Source: Dyadobacter sp. 3J3 (GTDB taxonomy: Bacteria > Bacteroidota > Bacteroidia > Cytophagales > Spirosomataceae). From it: a stretch of DNA of 64,000 nucleotides. The stretch spans positions 1 to 64,000 of the forward strand of contig NZ_VTOL01000005.1 of NCBI RefSeq assembly GCF_009801115.1. The letters are read 5' to 3'. Each line of letters starts with the position of its first letter. Positions within the stretch are counted from its first letter, which is position 1. Under the pieces are notes generated by a model. It was not told where the DNA came from and ran no database searches. It worked only from the letters and a program-made list of their open reading frames with translations. Below are positions 50,603 through 60,356 of the stretch, piece by piece. The translations under genes were made by a program, and so were the position numbers.

Positions 50603-52060
50603 ATGGAAAAACCGATTTTTGATTTTGGTTTAAATACGAACCGTAGGCATTTTTTATCCAAACTCAGTTTGGGTTTAGGAAGTGCTGCCTTGGGTTCCCT
50701 GCTGATACCTGATATGTTCAAAAGTGGAGGCGAAAGCGATGTGAATGACTTAATGGCCGGATTGCCCCACTTTGCCCCCAAAGCAAAACGGGTGATATAC
50801 CTTTTTCAAAACGGTGCGCCGTCCCAGCTGGATTTGTTTGATTACAAACCGATGCTGAATAAAATGCATGGTCAGGATTTGCCGGCATCGATTCGTGCCG
50901 GGCAGCGGCTGACCGGTATGACAGCCAATCAGGCAAAATTTCCGCTTGCAGGTTCTGTTTTTAATTTTGCTCAATACGGAAAATCAGGCGCCTGGATGAG
51001 CGAATTATTGCCGCACATGTCCAAAATTGTAGATGATCTTTGTATCATAAAATCGCTCAATACTGAAGCCATAAATCACGATCCGGCTTTGACATTTTTC
51101 CAAACCGGCGCCCAGGTTGGAAACCGACCGAGTATGGGTTCCTGGTTGAGTTATGGTCTGGGAAGTGAAAATCAGAATTTACCTGGATTTTGCGTGCTTT
51201 TGTCGCGTGGAAAGGGAAATGGACAAGGCGTTTATTCCAAATTGTGGACCAATGGATTTCTGGATTCTGTACATCAGGGCGTGCAATTCAGCAGCGGCGA
51301 AAATCCGGTACTTTATCTGAATGATCCCGATGGAATGAACCGCGAAGAAAGGAGAAAAATGCTGGATAAACTTTCACAACTAAACCAAAATACATTCGAT
51401 GAGTTCGCGGATCCGGAAGTGACGGCGAAAATTCAGCAATATGAAATGGCTTTTCGTATGCAGACCGCTGTGCCTGAAATCACAGATATGAGTAAAGAGC
51501 CGGAGTCTATCGTCAAAATGTATGGACCGGAATGTCTGGTGCCCGGCACTTATGCAGCAAATTGTCTTTTGGCAAGAAAATTGTCTGAACAAGGTGTTCG
51601 CTTTATTCAACTTTATCATCAGGGTTGGGATAGTCACGGTGGTTTGCCGAATGAAATTAAAGGCCAGTGTATGGATGTTGATCAATCTTCTGCCGCGCTT
51701 ATTACAGACTTAAAACAACGTGGATTACTGGATGAAACACTGGTAATCTGGGGAGGAGAATTTGGCCGTACGAATTATTGTCAGGGTACTCTGACAAAAG
51801 ACAATTACGGCCGAGATCATCATCCGAGAGCTTTCACAGTCTGGATGGCTGGTGGCGGTGTAAAACCAGGAATTGTCTATGGAGAAACGGATGAATTTGG
51901 TTATAACATTGTAAAAGACCCTGTGCATGTGCATGATTTTCATGCAACAATATTGAATCAGCTAGGTTTAGATCACGAAAAATTAGTTTTTAAACATCAG
52001 GGACGCCGTTACAGACTTACTGATGTCGCTGGCAAATTGGTAAAAGGAATTATTGCTTAA
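50603..52060 (+). CDS. DUF1501 protein with Tat-type signal
   Basis: The 485-residue product begins with a twin-arginine-like signal (NRRHFLSKLSLGLGSAALGS), so it is probably exported folded. The rest is DUF1501, in the alkaline phosphatase/sulfatase superfamily: RVIYLFQNGAPSQLDLFDYK near 55, LCIIKSLNTEAINHDPALTF, QLYHQGWDSHGGLPNEIKGQ, VIWGGEFGRTNYCQG and GRDHHPRAFTVWMAGGGVKP. Metal-binding Asp and His residues typical of the superfamily are present. It is the partner of the DUF1549/DUF1553 cytochrome protein, as in planctomycetes. The next gene starts immediately after its stop. Confidence 0.9.
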   Translation: MEKPIFDFGLNTNRRHFLSKLSLGLGSAALGSLLIPDMFKSGGESDVNDLMAGLPHFAPKAKRVIYLFQNGAPSQLDLFDYKPMLNKMHGQDLPASIRAGQRLTGMTANQAKFPLAGSVFNFAQYGKSGAWMSELLPHMSKIVDDLCIIKSLNTEAINHDPALTFFQTGAQVGNRPSMGSWLSYGLGSENQNLPGFCVLLSRGKGNGQGVYSKLWTNGFLDSVHQGVQFSSGENPVLYLNDPDGMNREERRKMLDKLSQLNQNTFDEFADPEVTAKIQQYEMAFRMQTAVPEITDMSKEPESIVKMYGPECLVPGTYAANCLLARKLSEQGVRFIQLYHQGWDSHGGLPNEIKGQCMDVDQSSAALITDLKQRGLLDETLVIWGGEFGRTNYCQGTLTKDNYGRDHHPRAFTVWMAGGGVKPGIVYGETDEFGYNIVKDPVHVHDFHATILNQLGLDHEKLVFKHQGRRYRLTDVAGKLVKGIIA

Positions 52061-54244
52061 ATGGAGTCAGCATCACAACCGAATGGTCGTTCTTTTTCTG
52101 ATTGGAAAGGATGGATTTACAATTTTGCCTTCTTTTTGAACGGCCTTTTAATTTTCCTTTTGGTATTTGAAAACCGTTTTGTAGTACCAGTGTGGATGCA
52201 ATCTTTGGGGCGTATACACCCTTTGGTTCTGCATTTTCCTTTGGTGGTTTTAATGCTTTATTCGTTCTGGATTCTTGTTGTTGAAAAGAAAGAATCGAGT
52301 AAATGGAATGAAAATCTGGCCGATACTCTTTTATTGATTGGAATTGTAACTGCGGCGATTGCAGCCTTTTCTGGTTTTGTACTATCACAAGAAGAGGGTT
52401 ATGAAAAAGATGCTATTTTTTGGCATAAATGGCTTGGAATAGTAATATCGATTGCGAGTCTACTTTGGTATAGCTTTCAAAAATATTTACCTCCCTGGAA
52501 AATCCCTGCAAAAATTATTTCTGTTTCGCTGCTGATCATGCTTTTGATTGGCGGTCATTTGGGTGGAAATATTACGCATGGCGAAGATTTTTTAACGGCT
52601 CCTATGCAGCTTGCCGTTGTTGAAAACGATAAAGTAACGTTCGAAGAAGCAAACGTTTATACTGATCTGGTTGAGCCGATTTTGGAGCAAAAATGTATTT
52701 CCTGCCATAATGCCCAGAAATCCAAAGGCAATTTACAAATGCAAACCAAAGAATTGTTTGCAAAGGGTGGTAAGGAAGGGACTCCCTGGGATACCACAAA
52801 AGCTGATCTTGGAGTTTTATTAACACGTGTTCATTTGCCTTTAGACAATAAAAAGCACATGCCTCCGAGAGGAAAGGCGCCCTTAACCGATGAAGAAATT
52901 GCCATGTTGGAAGCATGGATAAAAGAGGGATCGAGATTTGACCTGATGGTAAAATCAGTCAGTCCCCAGAACCCGATTTACAGTTATGCACAAAATGTTT
53001 TGGCTGGTTCTGAGGTTGAGGAAAAATATGATTTCAGTGCGGCAAGCCAGGATAAGATTAAGGAATTAAATTCAACCTATCGTTTGATAAAATCCGTTGC
53101 CGCGGAATCTCCCGCTTTGGCAGTGAATTTTTATAACCGGGCAAATTTCAAAAGTGAAGATATTGCCGCATTAGCTCCTATAAAGGAGCAGATTATTGAA
53201 ATGGACCTGAGTAAAATGCCGGTAAAGGATGAAGATTTGAAAACAATTTCTCAATTCACCGAATTGCGAAAACTGATTTTAAATTTTACAGATATCACCG
53301 GCTCAACATTGCCGGAATTGAAAAAATTGACAAAACTTAAAAATTTGTCTCTGAGTGGTACAAAAGTAAAATTGCCGCAAATTCAGGCCCTTTCGGAAAT
53401 TCCGGCTTTGAAAAATGTCTTTGTCTGGAATACAGATCTGACAAAGCAGGAAATGTCTACTTTGAGAAAGTCTTCTAAAATCAGTTATGAAACAGGCTTT
53501 GCAGGTGACACCGTGGTACTGAATCTGAATCCTCCAATTGTCGAAAATGAAGATCCAATTCTTACCGGAAATACTTTAATTCGTATGAAGCATCAGATTC
53601 CCGGAACAGTAATCCGGTATTCGCTGGATGGAAAGGAACCGGATAGTACGACTTCGATGGTTTACAGTAAACCTTTTCCGGTAGCTCAAAACACAAAACT
53701 AATCGCAAAAGCCTTCAAAAAAGGGTGGTATGGAAGTAAGCCGGTTGAGAAATTTTTCTTTAAATCTACCTATCATCCGGATAGTGTAAGGCTGATTACG
53801 AAAGCGGATTTGAAATATCCTGCCCAGGGAAATAAAACCTTGAATGACGGTATTAAGAGTGACAATTCGACTTCCAGCGGAAAATGGCTGGGATATCGGG
53901 ATCAGGATTTGCAGACTTATTTATATTTCAAAAAACCTGTCGAAGCGCAAAGTGTCACCATTAGTATGCTTCGTAATGTAGGAGGTTATATTTTTCCACC
54001 GACCCGGATTGAAGTTTGGGGTGGCACGAATGAAAAACAAATGAAATTGCTTAAAGTGCTGACACCAAAAATGCCAGATAAAACGACCTCGAACTCAGAA
54101 AACCTCGTATTTGATTTCGATTTTCCTTCACAAGAAATCAGCTGTTTGAAAGTAGTTGCAAAACCTCTGGCGAAGCTTCCGGAATGGCATCCGGGAAAAG
54201 GTCAAAAGGCCTGGATATTTGTAGATGAAGTATTTATAAATTAG
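52061..54244 (+). CDS. Membrane cytochrome c protein with leucine-rich, HEX-type and discoidin-like parts
   Basis: The 727-residue protein starts at ATG directly after the DUF1501 TAA, so translation is coupled. Order: five membrane segments (about 20-185; IHPLVLHFPLVVLMLYSF resembles DUF2231) and a heme c domain (about 205-285; EQKCISCHNAQKSKG, then HMPPRGKAPLTDEEIAML). Leucine-rich repeats follow (about 375-465; LRKLILNFTDITGSTLPEL, LKNLSLSGTKVK). Next comes a chitobiase/HEX C-terminal-like domain (about 490-565; GTVIRYSLDGKEPDSTT), then a discoidin-like beta domain (about 580-727). It links electron transfer in the membrane to carbohydrate-binding modules outside. Function unknown. Confidence 0.85.
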   Translation: MESASQPNGRSFSDWKGWIYNFAFFLNGLLIFLLVFENRFVVPVWMQSLGRIHPLVLHFPLVVLMLYSFWILVVEKKESSKWNENLADTLLLIGIVTAAIAAFSGFVLSQEEGYEKDAIFWHKWLGIVISIASLLWYSFQKYLPPWKIPAKIISVSLLIMLLIGGHLGGNITHGEDFLTAPMQLAVVENDKVTFEEANVYTDLVEPILEQKCISCHNAQKSKGNLQMQTKELFAKGGKEGTPWDTTKADLGVLLTRVHLPLDNKKHMPPRGKAPLTDEEIAMLEAWIKEGSRFDLMVKSVSPQNPIYSYAQNVLAGSEVEEKYDFSAASQDKIKELNSTYRLIKSVAAESPALAVNFYNRANFKSEDIAALAPIKEQIIEMDLSKMPVKDEDLKTISQFTELRKLILNFTDITGSTLPELKKLTKLKNLSLSGTKVKLPQIQALSEIPALKNVFVWNTDLTKQEMSTLRKSSKISYETGFAGDTVVLNLNPPIVENEDPILTGNTLIRMKHQIPGTVIRYSLDGKEPDSTTSMVYSKPFPVAQNTKLIAKAFKKGWYGSKPVEKFFFKSTYHPDSVRLITKADLKYPAQGNKTLNDGIKSDNSTSSGKWLGYRDQDLQTYLYFKKPVEAQSVTISMLRNVGGYIFPPTRIEVWGGTNEKQMKLLKVLTPKMPDKTTSNSENLVFDFDFPSQEISCLKVVAKPLAKLPEWHPGKGQKAWIFVDEVFIN

Positions 54245-54247
54245 AAA

Positions 54248-54291
54248 TTCCCGTACGATCCCGGATAATAAAGTTCCGAGCGGTACGGGAA
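54248..54291 (+). terminator. Hairpin after the cytochrome/DUF1501 operon
   Basis: TTCCCGTAC at 54248-54256 pairs perfectly with GTACGGGAA at 54283-54291. Inner CCGGA/TCCGAG adds weak pairing. It begins four bases past the operon's last stop. The T-run (TGGGTCTTTTG) is modest. Confidence 0.6.
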
Positions 54292-54409
54292 TGGGTCTTT
54301 TGAATTACTTTACTTCGCCAGTCTTAAGACTATTTCAGAATTGCCTTTTTGGATTCCATAACCAAAAGAACAATTAGTCCTCTCCGCTATTGTTAATAAG
54401 AATAGTCCC

Positions 54410-55150
54410 TTAGAATGAAAACATACGTAATATAACGGCTCCCACTATGGCTCCAACAATAGGCCCTGCAATTGGGACCCAGGCGTATCCCCACTCAGAT
54501 GATCCTTTTTTGGGAATAGGTAAAATGGCATGAGCAATTCTTGGCCCTAAATCTCTGACCGGATTTATGGCATATCCTGTTGTACCACCCAGGGATAATC
54601 CAATACTCCAAACCAGCATACCAACTAAATAAGGCGCAATTCCCGAAGGAATGGGTCCTCGCTGTACATCCGAAGTTCCTGAAAATCCAATGGCAGCAAT
54701 GCCGACAATTAAAACGATAGTGGCAATAAATTCACTTAAAAAGTTAGCTCCTGGCGATTTGATCGCGGGATTTGTTGAAAAACAAGCCAGTTTGCTGCCT
54801 GGATCATCGGTCGCTTTCCAGTGAGGCAGATATTGAAAATATACAAGTATAGCTCCTAAAAAAGCACCGATTAATTGCGCCATGATAAAACTAAAAACAT
54901 TGCTGTAATCACTTTTTAGAACAGCAAAGGCAATAGTCACAGCCGGATTTAAATGAGCACCGGGACTTCCAAATGCATTGGCAACAAACACCCCAAAAAT
55001 CACTGCAAAAGCCCAGCCTGCGGTAATCACAATCCAACCTCCATTTTCACCTTTTGTCTGCTTCAAAACGACATTGGCCACCACGCCGTTTCCTAATAAA
55101 ATGACCATCATGGTACCTACTAATTCTCCGATAAAAGGGGTTTGCTGCAT
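54410..55150 (-). CDS. MIP-family channel, glycerol facilitator-like
   Basis: The 246-residue channel has six membrane segments and two half-helix loops. The first, GAHLNPAVTIAFA near 65, is canonical. The second reads GYAINPVRDLGPRIAH near 190, with NPV in place of NPA. The Asp after the Arg (NPVRD) and the loop lengths favour the glycerol-facilitator branch over strict water channels. No glycerol kinase or dehydrogenase gene adjoins it. It lies alone between the cytochrome operon and purB. Confidence 0.9.
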   Translation of the reverse strand: MQQTPFIGELVGTMMVILLGNGVVANVVLKQTKGENGGWIVITAGWAFAVIFGVFVANAFGSPGAHLNPAVTIAFAVLKSDYSNVFSFIMAQLIGAFLGAILVYFQYLPHWKATDDPGSKLACFSTNPAIKSPGANFLSEFIATIVLIVGIAAIGFSGTSDVQRGPIPSGIAPYLVGMLVWSIGLSLGGTTGYAINPVRDLGPRIAHAILPIPKKGSSEWGYAWVPIAGPIVGAIVGAVILRMFSF

Positions 55151-55251
55151 AAGGGTAAAATAAGGGATATGTATTCGTAAGCAAATATGTAAATAGTATT
55201 AAAATAACCTAGACAAATGCTAAAAAGAATATTTCATGGCCATTATACCAG

Positions 55252-55279
55252 TTTGTCCTCGTGAATTCTTTTAACTTTG
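55252..55279 (+). promoter_or_regulatory. Promoter of purB
   Basis: TTTG at 55252-55255 and TAACTTTG at 55272-55279 are 16 bases apart, slightly short of the usual spacing but matching both Bacteroidota elements. The predicted leader to the purB ATG is about 25-31 bases. Confidence 0.55.
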
Positions 55280-55310
55280 TAATAAAATTTATCTTTCTGC
55301 ATTGTAAATC

Positions 55311-56666
55311 ATGTCATTAAATCAACTTACGGCTATCTCGCCGGTCGACGGTCGCTATTATAAGCAAGTATCTGAGCTTTCTTCCTATTTTTCTGAATAT
55401 GCCCTAATTTATTACAGAGTCTATGTTGAGGTGGAATATTTTATCGCACTTTGCGAAATCCCGCTTCCTCAGCTGTCAGAATTTGACAAGAAACTTTATT
55501 CTTCTTTACGTAAGATTTACGAAGATTTTAATGAAGAAGATGCGCTGCATATCAAGGATATCGAAAAAGAAACAAATCATGATGTAAAGGCAGTTGAATA
55601 TTTTATCAAAGAAGAATTCGAAAAACTGGGCATTGAGGCATACTCGGAATTTATCCATTTTGGTCTTACTTCTCAGGATATTAATAATACTGCCATTCCT
55701 CTTTCGTTAAAAGACGCTTTGGAAAGAACGATAAAACCGTTGTTCCGACAGGTTCTTTTTGTGCTTAAAAGAATGTCTATCGAATGGAGAAATATTCCTA
55801 TGCTAGCGTTTACGCATGGACAACCCGCTTCTCCTACACGTGTGGGAAAAGAATTTCTGGTGTTTGTTGAAAGATTGGAGCGTCAGCTTGAAATGCTGGA
55901 TACAGTGCCGCATTCAGCAAAATTTGGGGGTGCAACAGGTAATTTTAACGCGCATCACGTGGCTTATCCAAAACAAGACTGGATGGCTTTCGGAAATCAT
56001 TTTGTAGATGGATTGGGCTTGAAACGTAGCCGCCATACAACACAAATTGAGCATTACGATAACCTGGCTGCGATTTTTGATAACCTGAAAAGAGTTAACA
56101 CAATTCTTACAGATCTTAACCGGGATATGTGGACTTACATTTCCATGGGTTATTTCAAACAAAAAATTAAAGCTGGTGAAGTAGGTTCATCCGCGATGCC
56201 GCATAAGGTCAATCCGATCGATTTTGAAAACTCGGAAGGAAACCTTGGACTAGCTTCTGCGTTGTTCGAGCATTTTGCACAGAAGCTACCTATTTCACGT
56301 TTACAGAGAGATTTAACGGATTCAACCGTTCTTCGTAACATTGGTGTTCCTCTTGCACATCAGGCGATTGCGCTTAATTCTTTGATCAAAGGATTGGGAA
56401 AATTAGAGCTTAATGAAGACATGCTGAAAGCTGAACTGGAAGATAACTGGGCGGTAGTTTCCGAAGCAATCCAGACAATTCTTCGTCGTGAAGCATATCC
56501 GAAACCATATGAGGCGTTGAAATCGTTAACACGTACCAATGCAAAAATCACGCATGAGTCAATTTCAAATTTTATTGAAACGCTGGATGTAGCTGAAAGT
56601 ATTCGTGAAGAGCTGAGACAAATTACTCCGTTTAATTATTTGGGGGTTGTTGAGGAGACGAAGTAG
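55311..56666 (+). CDS. purB: Adenylosuccinate lyase
   Basis: PurB splits succinylaminoimidazole carboxamide ribotide and adenylosuccinate, two fumarate-releasing steps of purine synthesis. The 451-residue product begins LTAISPVDGRYYKQV as in the E. coli-type branch. It has FIHFGLTSQDINNTAIP near 115, MLAFTHGQPASPTRVG near 160 and the signature GSSAMPHKVNPIDFENSEG near 285 with the catalytic Ser loop. It is a single gene with its own promoter and terminator. Confidence 0.96.
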   Translation: MSLNQLTAISPVDGRYYKQVSELSSYFSEYALIYYRVYVEVEYFIALCEIPLPQLSEFDKKLYSSLRKIYEDFNEEDALHIKDIEKETNHDVKAVEYFIKEEFEKLGIEAYSEFIHFGLTSQDINNTAIPLSLKDALERTIKPLFRQVLFVLKRMSIEWRNIPMLAFTHGQPASPTRVGKEFLVFVERLERQLEMLDTVPHSAKFGGATGNFNAHHVAYPKQDWMAFGNHFVDGLGLKRSRHTTQIEHYDNLAAIFDNLKRVNTILTDLNRDMWTYISMGYFKQKIKAGEVGSSAMPHKVNPIDFENSEGNLGLASALFEHFAQKLPISRLQRDLTDSTVLRNIGVPLAHQAIALNSLIKGLGKLELNEDMLKAELEDNWAVVSEAIQTILRREAYPKPYEALKSLTRTNAKITHESISNFIETLDVAESIREELRQITPFNYLGVVEETK

Positions 56667-56692
56667 TTGAGGATATTATTTTGGAAGGAATT

Positions 56693-56732
56693 AAAGAAGT
56701 CAACATTGGTTATGCCCGGTGTTGACTTCTTT
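56693..56732 (+). terminator. Terminator of purB
   Basis: AAAGAAGTCAACA (56693-56705) pairs with TGTTGACTTCTTT (56720-56732) without mismatch around a 14-base loop, followed by TGTTT. Confidence 0.88.
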
Positions 56733-56826
56733 TGTTTCAGATAATATTATTTGCGAAGACTGAATGATCATTAATCAACTATTCATTTGTAACATCTTTC
56801 CTTTATTTTTATAAAAAAAGATTCCT

Positions 56827-57405
56827 ATGCGGTTAGTAATCAACGTTCCTCAAATGGATGTATTTTCGGATGAACAGCTCTATGCTTTTTGTAAGGCTAA
56901 TCCGAAATTACGTATTGAACGAAATGAAAAAGGTCAGATTATCATTATGCCACCTAGCGGAATTGAAACAAGTTTTCGAAATGGTGATTTGCTGACTGAA
57001 ATTAACCTTTGGAACCGTAAAACGCGTTTAGGTCGCGTATCAGATTCGAATGGTGGTTACACATTGCCTGATTCTTCTATGCGCGCACCGGATGTGGCGT
57101 GGATATCAAATGAGCAATTGGCATTATTATCGTTATCCGACCTTAAAAAATTTGCACACGTATGTCCTGATTTTATTGTCGAGCTTATGTCAGAATCGGA
57201 TGAATTGGCAGATTTGAAAGAGAAAATGGTTAAATGGATTGAGAATGGCGTACGCCTCGGCTGGCTGATCGATCCGAGAAAAAAACGAACCTACATTTAC
57301 AGGGCGGGAAGTGGTATTGATTATGAGGTTGTTTCTTTTGGTGAGAAACTTTTCGGTGGCGAAGTGCTTCCAGGACTGGAATTGAAACTTTCGGATATTT
57401 TCTGA
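56827..57405 (+). CDS. Uma2 family PD-(D/E)XK nuclease-like protein
   Basis: The 192-residue product has the Uma2 (DUF820) layout: IERNEKGQIIIMPPSGIETS, LNLWNRKTRLGRV-type helix end, SSMRAPDVAWISNEQL near 80 (catalytic Asp region), PDFIVELMSESDELADLKEK near 117 (ExM in place of ExK, as common in this family) and WLIDPRKKRTYIYR. Uma2 proteins are small predicted endonucleases, often many per genome; their role is unknown. It is a single gene. An imperfect hairpin follows near 57427-57455. Confidence 0.88.
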   Translation: MRLVINVPQMDVFSDEQLYAFCKANPKLRIERNEKGQIIIMPPSGIETSFRNGDLLTEINLWNRKTRLGRVSDSNGGYTLPDSSMRAPDVAWISNEQLALLSLSDLKKFAHVCPDFIVELMSESDELADLKEKMVKWIENGVRLGWLIDPRKKRTYIYRAGSGIDYEVVSFGEKLFGGEVLPGLELKLSDIF

Positions 57406-57490
57406 TCAGAATTTTAAGATATAACAAAAGAAGCCAACCAACATCAGGTTGACTTCATTGATTTACAGCGCATTATAATTTGTTAAATTC

Positions 57491-60043
57491 TTATCCACAT
57501 TTTGAAGAACCGCAATCCTTGCAAGTCAGACAGCCTTCCTGATAAAGTAAATTCGTAGAATTACAATTCTGGCATTTCTGCTTTTTAACCTCCGTCCCAT
57601 CCGGAACATAACGTTTCAACGCACGGGCAACACCATTTTTCCAGGTATTGATTGATTCATCCAGTTGTAAACTGCTGATCAGGTCAACTACTTTTTCAAT
57701 CGGCATTCCGTGGCGTAGGGTGCTGGAAAGTAATTTTGCATAGTTCCAGTATTCCGGATTGAATTTGTGGGATAAGCCTTCAATCGTGGTTTTGTAGCCA
57801 CGCATATTCTTATATTGAAAATCGTAACGTGAACTTCCGTCCGCTTCCCTGTTTTTGATGATCAAACCGTCATTCACCCATCTTGGGATCAGGATTCCGT
57901 CTTCATCATCAGCGAAACCAGTAAAAATTTCGTACGGTCGATCGTCGATCAAACCGATAAAGGCAATCCATTTATCTTTTTTATTTTGGAAACGAACAAT
58001 TTCAGCTTGCAAAGTTTGTGGCCGTATTGTTGGGAAAGGCGTGTTGCTGTTCGTTTCAGTTTCTTCTTTCTTTTCTTCATTTGAAATCAAAACACCCGAA
58101 CGTGATCCGTCTCTGTAAACAGTCACACCTTTACAACCGGCTTTCCACGCTTCCAGGTAACATTCTCCCACCAATTCTTCGGTCACATCATTCGGCATGT
58201 TAATGGTAACACTGATCGAGTGATCTACCCATTTCTGGATCGCTCCCTGCATTTTCACCTTTTTCAGGTAATCCACATCGTTGGAAGTCGCTTTGTAATA
58301 CGGCGATTGTTTTACCAGATCATCCAGTTCTTTCTGGCCGTAATTTTTTGTCAGATCATGACCATTTACTTCCATCCATTGTTTGAAACGGTGGTGGAAA
58401 ACAACATATTCTTCCCATGAATCGCCCACTTCATCCACAAAATCGACACGTGCATCCTGATCATTCGGATTCACTTTTCTTCTTCTTTTATAAACCGGCA
58501 TGAATACCGGCTCGATACCCGAACTTGTCTGAGACATCAAGCTGGTTGTTCCGGTCGGTGCGATCGTTAACAGGGCAATGTTTCTGCGACCATGTTCCAG
58601 CATTTCGTAATAAAGCTGTCCGTCAGCTTCTTTTAAACGAAGCATGAACGGATTATTTTTTTCTCTGTCCGCGTCGAAAATCGTGAAAGCGCCACGTTCT
58701 TTGGCCGTGTTAACTGATGCACGATACGCTTCCAGTGCGATCGTTTTATGTATTTCAACAGAAAATTCAGAGCCTTCATCGCTTCCGTAACGTAAACCAA
58801 GCGCAGCAAGCATATCACCTTCGGCTGTGATACCGATTCCGGTTCTTCTGCCTTCTCTTGCTTTGGTCTGGATGTTCAGCCAAAGATTTCTCTCGGTGCG
58901 TTTGATTTCCTCATCTTCCGGATCTTCATCAATTTTTTGCAGAATTGCATCAATTTTTTCAAGTTCCAGATCGATGATATCATCCATCATGCGCTGGGCA
59001 GCATTGATGTGTTTTTTGAAAAGCTCCCAGTTAAAAGCCGCTTTTTTAGTAAAAGGATTTTCAACATAAGAGAACAAATTGATCGCCAGCAAACGACACG
59101 AATCATACGGGCACAAAGGAATTTCGCCGCATGGATTTGTCGAAACCGTTTGATATCCTAAATCAGCATAACAATCCGGCAAAGATTCTCTGATAATGGT
59201 ATCCCAGAATAAAATCCCCGGCTCGGCCGATTGCCATGCGTTATGAACGATTTTTTTCCAAAGGGCTGTTGGATCGATTTCTTTCGTATAAACCGGATTT
59301 TTGCTGTCGATTGGATATTGCTGGGTATAAGGTTGCTGTGCTTCAACAGCGCGCATGAAAGCGTCATCGATACGGACAGAAACATTGGCACCTGTAACTT
59401 TTCCCTGTTCCAGTTTAGCATTTATAAAATCTCCTGAATCCGGATGTTTGATCGCCACCGAGAGCATCAAAGCGCCTCTTCTTCCATCCTGGGCAACTTC
59501 CCGGGTTGAATTTGAAAAACGCTCCATAAACGGAACAATGCCTGTTGAAGTTAGCGCAGAATTTTTAACCGGCGAACCTTTCGGGCGGATATGAGACAAA
59601 TCATGACCAACTCCTCCACGCCTTTTCATCAATTGAACCTGCTCCTGGTCAATTTTCATGATCCCGCCATAAGAATCGGAATCACCGTTGTTGCCAATCA
59701 CAAAACAATTGGAAAGCGACGCAATCTGGTATGGATTGCCAATCCCGGTCATCGGACTTCCTTGCGGGATAATATATTTGAAATCTTTGATCAGATCAAA
59801 AACCTCGTCTTCTGTCATTGGATTTGGATAGCGAACCTCAATGCGCGCAATTTCGCTTGCGATACGGCGGTGCATATCATTTGGTGTGGCTTCAAAAATA
59901 GCTCCGTAAGAATCTTTCAGTGCATATTTATTAACCCAAACGCGGGCAGCAAGATCGTCGCCTTTGAAATATTCGAGCGATTGCTGATACGCTTCATCTG
60001 ACGTGTAAGTAGTCTTATTTTCAGATGGTTTTGCTATTTCCAT
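57491..60043 (-). CDS. nrdJ: Adenosylcobalamin-dependent ribonucleotide reductase
   Basis: A class II reductase that makes deoxyribonucleotides using vitamin B12 and no oxygen. The 850-residue product has GSPMTGIGNPYQIASLSNCF near 95, RRGGVGHDLSHIRPKGS, the radical-site region STNPCGEIPLCPYDSCRLLA near 307, and TIAPTGTTSLMSQTSSGIEP near 525. A C-terminal zinc-ribbon-like segment has CxxC pairs (KCQNCNSTN, GCLTCKDCGSSKCG). It needs cobalamin, but no cobalamin riboswitch is seen in the 350 bases upstream; a -7 box is present instead. It is a single gene. Confidence 0.95.
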   Translation of the reverse strand: MEIAKPSENKTTYTSDEAYQQSLEYFKGDDLAARVWVNKYALKDSYGAIFEATPNDMHRRIASEIARIEVRYPNPMTEDEVFDLIKDFKYIIPQGSPMTGIGNPYQIASLSNCFVIGNNGDSDSYGGIMKIDQEQVQLMKRRGGVGHDLSHIRPKGSPVKNSALTSTGIVPFMERFSNSTREVAQDGRRGALMLSVAIKHPDSGDFINAKLEQGKVTGANVSVRIDDAFMRAVEAQQPYTQQYPIDSKNPVYTKEIDPTALWKKIVHNAWQSAEPGILFWDTIIRESLPDCYADLGYQTVSTNPCGEIPLCPYDSCRLLAINLFSYVENPFTKKAAFNWELFKKHINAAQRMMDDIIDLELEKIDAILQKIDEDPEDEEIKRTERNLWLNIQTKAREGRRTGIGITAEGDMLAALGLRYGSDEGSEFSVEIHKTIALEAYRASVNTAKERGAFTIFDADREKNNPFMLRLKEADGQLYYEMLEHGRRNIALLTIAPTGTTSLMSQTSSGIEPVFMPVYKRRRKVNPNDQDARVDFVDEVGDSWEEYVVFHHRFKQWMEVNGHDLTKNYGQKELDDLVKQSPYYKATSNDVDYLKKVKMQGAIQKWVDHSISVTINMPNDVTEELVGECYLEAWKAGCKGVTVYRDGSRSGVLISNEEKKEETETNSNTPFPTIRPQTLQAEIVRFQNKKDKWIAFIGLIDDRPYEIFTGFADDEDGILIPRWVNDGLIIKNREADGSSRYDFQYKNMRGYKTTIEGLSHKFNPEYWNYAKLLSSTLRHGMPIEKVVDLISSLQLDESINTWKNGVARALKRYVPDGTEVKKQKCQNCNSTNLLYQEGCLTCKDCGSSKCG

Positions 60044-60083
60044 GTTATATGTTTTTAGTCTTTTTGATGCTTAGTCTATTTAT

Positions 60084-60091
60084 CAAAGTTA
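60084..60091 (-). promoter_or_regulatory. Candidate -7 box for nrdJ
   Basis: On the minus strand this reads TAACTTTG (TAnnTTTG), 40 bases before the nrdJ ATG, with a TTTAG about 18 bases further up as a poor -33 element. The rest of 60044-60324 is AT-rich without a gene, a cobalamin riboswitch core or an NrdR-type box that I can see. Confidence 0.45.
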
Positions 60092-60324
60092 ATTAATTGT
60101 TAAGTTCTCTAAACATTAAAATTTAAAAAGTTTTCAGAAAATAATTGTAAGATATTGTTTGTCAGTATAGTATGTTTTTAAGTGTGGTAAAATGTTTGCA
60201 AATATTTATTAAGTGTAATTATTTTCTAAAAAAGTTTGTTTGCGAATTCTTTTTCTATTGTATCTGTCTGGCAGAGCCTAGTTTAGAGAATTGAAAGGCA
60301 GAAATGAGATTGGTTTTGCTGAAA

Positions 60325-60356
60325 ATAAAAAATCCCACACTGGTGGGTATGGGATT
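60325..60356 (-). terminator. Terminator of the small gene at 60392-60544
   Basis: Read on the minus strand, AATCCCA pairs with TGGGATT, with an inner CAC/GTG pair, and then TTTTTTATTTTC follows. It lies 36 bases past the small gene's stop. Confidence 0.65.
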
